A stretch of DNA of 8,308 nucleotides from Oscillospiraceae bacterium (GTDB taxonomy: Bacteria > Bacillota > Clostridia > Oscillospirales > Ruminococcaceae): contig CAAGDZ010000468.1 of NCBI GenBank assembly GCA_900768735.1, positions 1-8,308 of the forward strand, read 5' to 3'. A program made the translations under genes and the position numbers. Numbering within the stretch: the stretch's first letter is position 1; each line of letters begins with the position of its first letter. Below the pieces are notes generated by a model, which had not been told where the DNA came from, did no database searches, and was given only the letters and a program-made list of their open reading frames with translations. Below are positions 1 to 5,153 of the stretch, piece by piece.

Positions 1-406
1 CGACCCGACCGACCTTGCCCTGTCACTCGACCATTGTGCGTATCTTGCGGAAAAAAGATACTATTTCCGCGCGGGTGAATATTTTGAAAGCCTGAACAGC
101 GAAAGCAGCGAGCAGACACAAAGCAGTACACCGGGCAGCTCCGCCGTAGCTGACAGCACAGACAGCTCCGCTGAAAGCACAGCTACCAATGAAAGCTCAC
201 AGAGCGTTGCCGCTGATACCTCCGCCGTTCAGAGCAATCCTGAGAGCATAACGGACAGCAGTAATACGGCAGTTGACAGCGCGCCGCAGGAAGAAAGCGG
301 CGGCTCGGATATTGTGGTATGGATAGTAGTCCTCGGAGTAATAATTGTCATACTTGTCGCCGTTGATATAGCAAATATCATGTTAATGCGTAAAAATAAA
401 AAATAG
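1..406 (+). CDS. C-terminal end of a membrane-anchored surface protein with a Ser-rich stalk (5' truncated)
   Basis: An open frame enters from the left edge (codons start at base 2) and runs 134 codons to a TAG at 404-406. The first ~33 residues (DPTDLALSLDHCAYLAEKRY...) look like the end of a folded domain that I do not recognise. About 70 residues follow that are very rich in Ser, Thr, Asp, Glu and Ala, which is typical of an extracellular stalk. Next comes one strongly hydrophobic segment (IVVWIVVLGVIIVILVAV) and a short basic tail ending RKNKK. Seen directly: low-complexity linker, single membrane helix, positive C-terminus. Inferred: a type I membrane protein with its N-terminal domain outside and its tail in the cytosol. 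There is no LPXTG motif. No clear terminator follows, and the next promoter begins 3 bp after the stop. Substrate or role cannot be told without the missing N-terminal part. Confidence 0.8.
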   Translation, partial: DPTDLALSLDHCAYLAEKRYYFRAGEYFESLNSESSEQTQSSTPGSSAVADSTDSSAESTATNESSQSVAADTSAVQSNPESITDSSNTAVDSAPQEESGGSDIVVWIVVLGVIIVILVAVDIANIMLMRKNKK

Positions 407-408
407 TC

Positions 409-437
409 TTGATTATCACGGTAAAAGGATGTATAAT
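409..437 (+). promoter_or_regulatory. sigma-A promoter for the cyclophilin gene
   Basis: TTGATT at 409-414 and a perfect TATAAT at 432-437 are separated by exactly 17 bp. The predicted start is near 444, giving a leader of about 50 nt. The -35 box begins just after the stop codon of the upstream surface protein, so the cyclophilin is probably transcribed on its own. Confidence 0.75.
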
Positions 438-496
438 AGAAAAAACACGCCATGCTTTATAAAAAGCAATTCGGCATACAGGAAAGGAAAAATACA

Positions 497-967
497 ATGA
501 TAGTTATTGAAATGGAAAACGGAAAGAAAATCAAAATCGAGCTTTATCCCGAAATCGCTCCCATCACCTGCGAAAATTTTGAAAACCTTGTAAAACAGGG
601 CTTTTACAACGGTCTTACCTTTCACAGAGTTATAAACGGCTTTATGATTCAGGGCGGCGACCCCGAGGGTACTGGCATGGGCGGCTCCGGCACGAATATA
701 AAGGGCGAGTTTGAAGCAAACGGCGTAAAGAATGATTTAAAGCACACGAGAGGTGTTATTTCGATGGCACGCTCGATGATGCCCGACTCCGCTAGCTCAC
801 AGTTCTTTATCATGCACAAGGACGCTCCGCATCTTGACGGAAGCTATGCGGCGTTCGGCAAGGTTGTTGAAGGTATCGAGGTAGTTGACGAAATCGCCGA
901 AACCGAGGTAGACTGGAATGACAAGCCTACAAAGCCGCAGATAATGAAAAGCGTAACGATTGAATAA
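497..967 (+). CDS. ppiB: peptidyl-prolyl cis-trans isomerase, cyclophilin type
   Basis: Encodes a 156-residue single-domain cyclophilin that catalyses cis-trans isomerisation of Xaa-Pro bonds during protein folding. No signal peptide is visible, so it should be cytosolic. The family core is present: FHRVINGFMIQGGD at residues 42-55, which carries the catalytic Arg (R44) and the hydrophobic-pocket F49, M50 and Q52; then SSQFFI (100-105) and HLDGSYAAFGKV (112-123). The ATG at 497 is chosen over an in-frame ATG at 452. It has an AAAGGA Shine-Dalgarno site at 483-488 with 8-nt spacing, and the 15 extra codons do not resemble the family. The position of the cyclosporin-binding Trp in human cyclophilin A is His112 here, as in many bacterial forms, so weak cyclosporin binding is expected. 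The gene is monocistronic, with its own promoter and a terminator 20 bp downstream. The family is certain; the symbol ppiB is by similarity. Confidence 0.96.
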   Translation: MIVIEMENGKKIKIELYPEIAPITCENFENLVKQGFYNGLTFHRVINGFMIQGGDPEGTGMGGSGTNIKGEFEANGVKNDLKHTRGVISMARSMMPDSASSQFFIMHKDAPHLDGSYAAFGKVVEGIEVVDEIAETEVDWNDKPTKPQIMKSVTIE

Positions 968-986
968 TTTTTGTCATTATAAAACA

Positions 987-1023
987 CACCGCACTATGCG
1001 TATTGCATAGTGCGGTGCGTTTG
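987..1023. terminator. bidirectional intrinsic terminator between convergent genes
   Basis: Perfect 13-bp inverted repeat: left arm 987-999, loop GTATT, right arm 1005-1017. The plus strand continues CGTTTGTATATT. Read on the minus strand, the stem is followed by TGTTTTATAATG. It lies between the ends of the cyclophilin gene (967) and the GH5 gene (1037, minus strand) and can serve both, although neither U-tract is perfect. Confidence 0.85.
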
Positions 1024-1036
1024 TATATTAAGGGTA

Positions 1037-2356
1037 TTAAACATCAGGCTTTGTAACCTCGTAGTCCTCGCCGCTTGTTGCTCTCTGCATAGCATCAAGG
1101 AAGGACGGAGTGCGCCATTCATAGGTACTTCTCTTTACCTGACCGCCGTTATCCCAGTAGAACGCGGCTATACCGTAGTCCGAGCAGAGCTTGTTCAGCT
1201 TTTCGATAAAATAGATACAGCTTGCAAGGTCGCTTCCGCTTGCGGCATATTCGCCGATAATGACAGGCACGCCCTTTTCAACATAATATGTGTACATCTT
1301 GCCGATAAGGTTCTCCATCTCCTTGACCTCGGACGCAGTACCCCATGTGTGCCTTATATCGCAGGTGCAGAAATCCCACGGGGTGTAGTAGTGTACCGAG
1401 AGAATACATCTGTTTGCGGGGTCGTCCGGCATTTTGTACTGAGAATTGCAGGTGCTTGCTATATCAGTCCAGTAGCCGGCAATAAGCAGGTGGCGCTGTG
1501 CGTTGTTGCCGCCGCTTGCGCGGATAATATTGACAAAGTCCTGATTTATCTTATTGAGAAGCGCATAAGCGTCGGACTTTGAAAGCTCATCAAAGCCTAC
1601 TTCGTTCAGCGACTCGAAAATCAGATAATCAGAATAGTTCTTAAATCTCTCGGCAATCTGATTCCAAATATTAGAATATCTCTCGTAGAACTTGTCATAG
1701 TCCTCCATTGCGTATTCTCTCACCCATGCGCCGAAAGCAGGGTCGCCGCCGCCGTCATGGTGAATATTTATGATAACGTACATACCCTGCGAGTAGGCGT
1801 AGTCCACAACCTGCTGTACCCTGTCCATCCACTCCGCGTCAATATTTCCCTGCTCGTCGATATGGTCGCGCCAGGTCACAGGTATACGCACGGCGTTTAT
1901 TCCGTCCTCTTTAAGCGCGGTGAAAAGCTCGTATGTAGCCATAGGATTTCCCCAGAGGGTTTCGTCTACCTTTTCTCCCTCGGCGGGGTGCTCGTTCACC
2001 TTGCCGTCGCCGTCACGGTCTGCGGCACACACATCAAGCGAGTTTCCTAAGTTCCAGCCTATGTTCATCTGCTCGACAAGCTCCTGCGAGGTAATGTCAC
2101 GCATTACACCCGGTTCGGTAGGTGACTGTATCTGAGGCTCGGAAGAGCCGTTACCGTTGTCTGATACTTCCCCGCTCTCCTGCGAAGCTGTTTCAGAAGA
2201 ATTTTCGCTGCTGACATCTTCCGATACCGACGAGCTTTCGGAGGTATTCTGAGCCGAACTGCTGTCAGATATTGATGACGTACCGTTATTTGCACAGCCT
2301 GCGAGCATACTTACCGCAAGCACAAGTGCAATTATACTCTTGAAATGTTTTTTCAT
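1037..2356 (-). CDS. GH5 family glycoside hydrolase (endoglucanase-type), lipoprotein
   Basis: Encodes 439 residues. The N-terminus is a lipoprotein signal (MKKHFKS, hydrophobic core, lipobox LAGC with lipidated Cys21). Residues 22-80 are a Ser/Glu-rich linker. The catalytic (beta/alpha)8 barrel spans about 88-430. Landmarks of family GH5, closest in feel to subfamily 4: GWNLGNSLD (100-108), WGNP (135-138), NAVRIPVTW (154-162, R157), INIHHDGG (196-203), SLNE with likely acid/base Glu252, HYYTPW (322-327), IIGEY with likely nucleophile Glu369, and YWDNG (400-404). From the family, a retaining hydrolase of beta-1,4-glucans such as cellulose or xyloglucan is expected; the exact substrate cannot be told. 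No dockerin, CBM or S-layer domain is present, so it is tethered by its lipid outside the membrane. An unusual insert with DRDGDGKVNE (113-122) follows the first barrel strand. The start has AGGAAGGAA at 2367-2375. The gene is divergent from an AraC regulator. Confidence 0.95.
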   Translation of the reverse strand: MKKHFKSIIALVLAVSMLAGCANNGTSSISDSSSAQNTSESSSVSEDVSSENSSETASQESGEVSDNGNGSSEPQIQSPTEPGVMRDITSQELVEQMNIGWNLGNSLDVCAADRDGDGKVNEHPAEGEKVDETLWGNPMATYELFTALKEDGINAVRIPVTWRDHIDEQGNIDAEWMDRVQQVVDYAYSQGMYVIINIHHDGGGDPAFGAWVREYAMEDYDKFYERYSNIWNQIAERFKNYSDYLIFESLNEVGFDELSKSDAYALLNKINQDFVNIIRASGGNNAQRHLLIAGYWTDIASTCNSQYKMPDDPANRCILSVHYYTPWDFCTCDIRHTWGTASEVKEMENLIGKMYTYYVEKGVPVIIGEYAASGSDLASCIYFIEKLNKLCSDYGIAAFYWDNGGQVKRSTYEWRTPSFLDAMQRATSGEDYEVTKPDV

Positions 2357-2391
2357 TTTATAACCGTTCCTTCCTGACTGTAGAATGTTGG

Positions 2392-2405
2392 TTAAATCGT
2401 TTACA
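2392..2405 (-). promoter_or_regulatory. cre-like (CcpA/LacI-family) operator upstream of the GH5 gene
   Basis: On the minus strand the site reads TGTAAACGATTTAA, which matches 13 of 14 positions of the catabolite-responsive element pattern TGWNANCGNTNWCA. It lies 36-49 bp upstream of the GH5 start codon, downstream of the candidate -10 boxes, where a bound CcpA-type or other LacI-family protein could block transcription. Repression by preferred sugars is inferred; no regulator of this family is in the window. Confidence 0.5.
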
Positions 2406-2410
2406 TCTTG

Positions 2411-2440
2411 ATAATATCACCTTTTGAGCTGTGATTATAT
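2411..2440. repeat. imperfect inverted repeat in the GH5/AraC control region
   Basis: ATAATATCAC (2411-2420) and GTGATTATAT (2431-2440) are inverted copies with 8 of 10 positions paired, separated by 10 bp, so the arm centres are 20 bp (two helical turns) apart. They overlap both candidate GH5 -10 boxes. The left arm also lies in a perfect palindrome TGATA-A-TATCA (2409-2419). Candidate operator for the AraC-family regulator; function inferred from position. Confidence 0.4.
2434..2439 (-). promoter_or_regulatory. candidate -10 box for the GH5 gene
   Basis: The minus strand carries a perfect TATAAT here, 78 bp upstream of the GH5 start codon. No good -35 box stands 16-18 bp further upstream; that stretch is AT-rich. 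A second, poorer hexamer TATTAT lies at 2411-2416. The weak -35 fits a promoter that needs an activator, for example the divergent AraC protein. Confidence 0.35.
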
Positions 2441-2448
2441 AAAATTTG

Positions 2449-2477
2449 TTGCTTTTTTAATTTTTTTGTTGTATAAT
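2449..2477 (+). promoter_or_regulatory. sigma-A promoter for the AraC-family regulator
   Basis: TTGCTT at 2449-2454 and TATAAT at 2472-2477, spacer 17 bp. The predicted start is near 2484, leaving a leader of about 29 nt. A copy of the octamer TAATATCA (2480-2487) overlaps the predicted start; the other copy is in the GH5 promoter (2412-2419). Confidence 0.7.
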
Positions 2478-2497
2478 CTTAATATCATACTCAGATT

Positions 2498-2503
2498 AAA
2501 GGG
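2498..2503 (+). promoter_or_regulatory. ribosome binding site deciding the AraC start
   Basis: AAAGGG at 2498-2503 directly abuts the ATG at 2504, too close for initiation there. It stands 9 nt before the in-frame ATG at 2513, which is therefore taken as the start. Confidence 0.65.
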
Positions 2504-2512
2504 ATGAATATA

Positions 2513-3235
2513 ATGAATGAGAAAAACGAGCTTGACTATCAGCTTTACATACAGCGTGAGGACGAGTTTTACCACGAGCCAGAGTCAAACGAAAACGCCG
2601 TACACAGGCTGATAATAAACGGAGATACCGAGCAGATACTTGAAAACAAGCGGAAATACGGCAATAATCCGAAGCAAAGCAAGGGCACTCTGTCTGACAA
2701 CCCGCTGAGAAATCAAATCTATCATCTGGTAGTAAATGCGGCGCTTATCACAAGGGCGTGTGTTGCGGCGGGTATGCCGAGCGAGGCTGCCTATACGCTA
2801 AGCGATATGTATATCAGAAAAGCCGACAAATGTCAGAGCGTAAATGCGGTAATGGAGCTTAACGACGAGATGGTCATAGATTATGCCGGGCGCATGAGGG
2901 CGCTCAGAAAATCAAAGCGGTTGTCCCCCGCAGTGCGTAAAACAGTCGATTATATTATCACAAATCTCGGGCAGAAGCTGACAGCCGAAAAAATAGCAGA
3001 CACGCTCGGCTATAACCGCTCGTACCTGCATACTTTATTCAAAGAAGAAATGAATACCGGCATACACGAATATATAACCGCAAAGCGCATTGATACCGCG
3101 AAATCCATGCTGCGCTCATCGGGTATACCGATAGCGCGGATTTCGCAGGCGCTGGGATTTTCCTCACAGAGCCATTTCTGCAAGGTGTTCAAAGAGATTA
3201 CCGGCACCACCCCGAAAAAATACAGGGATGACTGA
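2513..3235 (+). CDS. AraC-family transcriptional regulator
   Basis: Encodes 240 residues from the ATG at 2513. The C-terminal ~100 residues are the two helix-turn-helix AraC DNA-binding domain: first HTH about 157-178 (LTAEKIADTLGYNRSYLHTLF), second about 206-228, ending in the family signature with GFSSQSHFCKVFK and TGTTPKKYR (215-238). The N-terminal part is not a cupin sugar-binding domain. It is helical, with NPLRNQIYHLVVNAALITR (63-81) and MPSEAAYTLSDMYI (88-101), a pattern I know from many clostridial AraC-type regulators whose ligand is unknown. No signal peptide or membrane helix is visible, so it is cytosolic. Its gene is divergent from the GH5 lipoprotein, sharing a 156-bp intergenic region, which suggests that it controls the glycosidase and perhaps itself. 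That link is inferred from position only. Its stop lies 6 bp from the stop of the converging membrane-protein gene, with no terminator between. Confidence 0.94.
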   Translation: MNEKNELDYQLYIQREDEFYHEPESNENAVHRLIINGDTEQILENKRKYGNNPKQSKGTLSDNPLRNQIYHLVVNAALITRACVAAGMPSEAAYTLSDMYIRKADKCQSVNAVMELNDEMVIDYAGRMRALRKSKRLSPAVRKTVDYIITNLGQKLTAEKIADTLGYNRSYLHTLFKEEMNTGIHEYITAKRIDTAKSMLRSSGIPIARISQALGFSSQSHFCKVFKEITGTTPKKYRDD

Positions 3236-3241
3236 TAAAAG

Positions 3242-3667
3242 CTATATGATGCGGTATCTCGGCTTTTCCTCCTCAAACAGCTTCCACCGCAGAAAATCGT
3301 CGGTAACTATGCCGACCAGCGACAGGAAAAACCACGCGATAGTAAAAATAAGGCACACTTGACCGAGAATATTGAACGGCAGGCTTGCGTAATTCCAGAC
3401 ATCCATACCAAGCCACAGATTTACTATACAGCCGCAGATAAACTCAAGCACGGTAATTATCACGGCTGATATACCCATCTGGGCTATCAGCGGCATATTG
3501 CCGAACACCTCGTCTATCCCCCCTACCAGCAGAAAGCACAGCCCTCCGAGGATAAACATAGTCCAGTGGCTGTTTCCGCGGAATAACAGCTCCACAATAG
3601 TATAAAGACAGCCGCCGTAGCAAAACAGCATCAGTAGCTTCATAGGCAAACAGATTTTACAGCTCAT
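3242..3667 (-). CDS. CmpB-like putative ABC-transporter type IV membrane protein
   Basis: Encodes 141 residues with about four membrane helices (roughly 7-28, 34-52, 59-85 and 98-121) and a charged C-terminal tail (WKLFEEEKPRYRII). Conserved-looking motifs are ELLFRGNSHWTMF (26-38), LEFICGCIVNLWLG (74-87), VWNYASLPFNILGQ (90-103) and FTIAWFFLSL (108-117). They match my memory of the Firmicutes family called putative ABC-transporter type IV (CmpB-like). Despite that name the protein has no ATPase, and no ABC partner is visible here, so transport is unproven. The start at 3667 has AAGGAA on the minus strand (3675-3680) with 7-nt spacing. The gene is divergent from the D-Ala-D-Ala carboxypeptidase and convergent with the AraC gene. 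No convincing promoter is seen on the minus strand. The family call is good; the function is unknown. Confidence 0.85.
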   Translation of the reverse strand: MSCKICLPMKLLMLFCYGGCLYTIVELLFRGNSHWTMFILGGLCFLLVGGIDEVFGNMPLIAQMGISAVIITVLEFICGCIVNLWLGMDVWNYASLPFNILGQVCLIFTIAWFFLSLVGIVTDDFLRWKLFEEEKPRYRII

Positions 3668-3706
3668 AGCATAGTTCCTTTCGGGTAAATTTCAGCAATA
3701 TTTTTA

Positions 3707-3765
3707 CCTGATGTGACAAAAATATGTATTCGTTTGAAGGACAAAGCATATAATGTCACATCGGG
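3707..3765. repeat. widely spaced inverted repeat around the carboxypeptidase promoter
   Basis: GATGTGACA (3710-3718) and TGTCACATC (3754-3762) are perfect 9-bp inverted copies 35 bp apart. Pairing extends outward to CCT/GGG (3707-3709 and 3763-3765) with one T/G mismatch. The right arm shares its first base with the end of the -10 box TATAAT (3749-3754). Arm centres are 44 bp apart, about four helical turns, so a protein pair binding both arms and looping the DNA is possible. This is inference from geometry. Confidence 0.6.
3749..3754 (+). promoter_or_regulatory. -10 box for the carboxypeptidase gene
   Basis: Perfect TATAAT, 28 bp before the start codon, with a predicted transcription start near 3761. 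At 16-19 bp spacing no sequence resembles TTGACA, so the promoter may depend on an activator, or this box may be fortuitous. Confidence 0.5.
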
Positions 3766-3769
3766 AAAC

Positions 3770-3774
3770 GGAGG
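3770..3774 (+). promoter_or_regulatory. ribosome binding site deciding the carboxypeptidase start
   Basis: Perfect GGAGG, 7 nt before the ATG at 3782. Upstream in-frame codons from 3713 lack a Shine-Dalgarno site and would place non-signal sequence before the signal peptide. Confidence 0.85.
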
Positions 3775-3781
3775 TATAGCT

Positions 3782-4948
3782 ATGAAATTTCCTAAAAAAT
3801 TACTCTGTGCGGCGACTGCAATTTCTATTGTATTAAATATCGGCGTCACCGCCTTTGCAGAGGAAAGCGACGAAAACGCGCCCGACATAATGGGCGCAAA
3901 GGCGGCTATAGTTACCGAGTGCACAACCGGTCAGGTGCTGTACGAAAGCGGCGCAAAGCAAAGGCTGCCGATAGCGTCGGTCACAAAGCTCATGTGTCTG
4001 CTGATATGGGCAGAGGAGATAGAGGCGGGACGGCTGTCGTTTGATGATATTGTCACCTGCACCGCCCACGCAAACTCAATGGACGGCTCGGTAATCTGGC
4101 TTGAAACCGGCGAGCAGATGACCGCCGGCGAGCTGATAAAATCGGTAGTCATAGCCTCGGCAAACGATGCGTGCGTCGCGCTGTGCGAGCATATATCGGG
4201 AACGGAGGAGGCGTTTGTAAACCGCATGAATAAGCGCGCCGCCGAGCTTGGCATGAACGACACGCAGTACAGAAACTGCGTCGGCTTTGACGACAGCGAA
4301 CACTACAGCACCGCCTACGACATAGCAATACTCTGTGCGGAAGTGAGCAAGTACGATATTTACGACGAGTTTTACGCTACAAGGCTTGACTATGTGCGTG
4401 AGGGAGAGCGGCAGACACAGCTGCTTAACACCAACAAGATGATGCAGTATTACAGCGGTATCATGGGCGGAAAAACAGGTACTACAGACGGCGCAGGCTG
4501 CTGTCTTGCGGTGTGGGCGAAAAAAGGGAGCATGACGCTGTGCGCGGTAGAGCTAGGCTGTACCGAGAGCGAGCAGCGCTTTGATATATGCGAAAACCTG
4601 CTTGATTACGGCTTCAACGGCTTTGAGGTGTTCAAGGCAAAGGCGGACAGCTCGCAACTAAGTCCCATACCCGTCGAAAACGGCATAGAAAAGCAGGTGG
4701 ATATAAGGGTAAAGCGCCTTATGACCGCTATTATCCCCCGCGGCAAATCCTCAAAGGTCGAATACGAATATACAGTAAGCGAGGGTCTTACCGCGCCGGT
4801 TGATTACGGGCAGGTCGTGGGCACAGTAACAGCGACGCTTGACGGCGAGGAGATTTTCAGAAGTGACATCGTGACGGTGTATGAGGTAGAGGAGCTTACT
4901 TTTATAAAAAGCCTGTGGATTATCATTTGTGAGATTTTTAAAATCTGA
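3782..4948 (+). CDS. secreted serine-type D-Ala-D-Ala carboxypeptidase (DacF/PBP5-like)
   Basis: Encodes 388 residues, close to the usual length of Bacillus DacF/DacB-type low-molecular-weight penicillin-binding proteins. It removes the terminal D-Ala from peptidoglycan stem pentapeptides outside the membrane, limiting cross-linking, and is a beta-lactam target. A signal peptide covers 1-26 (MKFPKKLL..., cleavage after AFA). The three active-site motifs are intact: SVTK at 66-69 (nucleophile Ser66, Lys69), SAN at 126-128 and KTGTT at 231-235. The PBP5-like C-terminal beta domain spans about 281-368. The last ~17 residues (LTFIKSLWIIICEIFKI) form a hydrophobic helix that probably anchors the protein to the outer face of the membrane. 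The catalytic domain contains an unusual number of Cys residues. The gene is preceded by a -10 box inside an inverted repeat and is divergent from the CmpB-like gene. Only a weak AAATC-TAT-GATTT hairpin (about 4971-4983) follows. The family is certain; which paralogue (vegetative or sporulation) is not. Confidence 0.95.
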   Translation: MKFPKKLLCAATAISIVLNIGVTAFAEESDENAPDIMGAKAAIVTECTTGQVLYESGAKQRLPIASVTKLMCLLIWAEEIEAGRLSFDDIVTCTAHANSMDGSVIWLETGEQMTAGELIKSVVIASANDACVALCEHISGTEEAFVNRMNKRAAELGMNDTQYRNCVGFDDSEHYSTAYDIAILCAEVSKYDIYDEFYATRLDYVREGERQTQLLNTNKMMQYYSGIMGGKTGTTDGAGCCLAVWAKKGSMTLCAVELGCTESEQRFDICENLLDYGFNGFEVFKAKADSSQLSPIPVENGIEKQVDIRVKRLMTAIIPRGKSSKVEYEYTVSEGLTAPVDYGQVVGTVTATLDGEEIFRSDIVTVYEVEELTFIKSLWIIICEIFKI

Positions 4949-5029
4949 TTTCGATAGAGCATTTTGCACAAATCTATGATTTTATTTTTGTAGGTTTTAA
5001 ACAAAAGTGCTTGTTCTCTGTAAAACATC

Positions 5030-5058
5030 TTGCAAATGAGATTAAATTTCGCTATAAT
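5030..5058 (+). promoter_or_regulatory. sigma-A promoter for pgi
   Basis: TTGCAA at 5030-5035 and TATAAT at 5053-5058 with a 17-bp spacer. The predicted start is near 5065, giving a leader of about 89 nt before the chosen start codon. The stretch 4949-5029 before it is AT-rich and holds only a weak hairpin. Confidence 0.75.
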
Positions 5059-5138
5059 AAATATATATAGAGTTGCGGCGACAAAAAAACAATAGATATG
5101 TCACCCGGCTTTATTTATGTGATGGAGTAGAAAATCTT

Positions 5139-5144
5139 AAGGAG
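5139..5144 (+). promoter_or_regulatory. ribosome binding site deciding the pgi start
   Basis: AAGGAG at 5139-5144 is 9 nt before the ATG at 5154 and only 3 nt before the in-frame ATG at 5148, so 5154 is preferred. An upstream in-frame TTG at 5073 has no Shine-Dalgarno site. Confidence 0.75.
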
Positions 5145-5153
5145 AGAATGGAT

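Noticed and set aside
452..496. Upstream in-frame ATG extending the cyclophilin by 15 residues
   Set aside because: The extension is not cyclophilin-like, it has no Shine-Dalgarno site, and the ATG at 497 has AAAGGA at ideal spacing.
1010..1582. 190-codon open frame on the plus strand opposite the GH5 gene
   Set aside because: It lies antisense to the well-supported GH5 catalytic domain, starts inside the terminator hairpin, has no Shine-Dalgarno site and its product resembles no family.
1990..2020. Dockerin domain in the GH5 protein, suggested by DRDGDGKVNE
   Set aside because: Only one loop is present, it lies inside the catalytic barrel, and the duplicated helix-loop pattern of dockerins is missing; this is kept only as a calcium-loop observation.
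3931..4303. Long minus-strand open frames inside the carboxypeptidase gene
   Set aside because: They mirror codon bias of the true gene, lack ribosome binding sites and would overlap all three active-site motifs of a clear PBP5-like protein.
4966..4992. Terminator after the carboxypeptidase gene
   Set aside because: AAATC-TAT-GATTT is only a 5-bp AT-rich stem; the T-rich stretch after it is suggestive but too weak to call.
5059..5153. Riboswitch in the pgi leader
   Set aside because: The leader is short, AT-rich and shows no long conserved stems or motif of a known riboswitch class.
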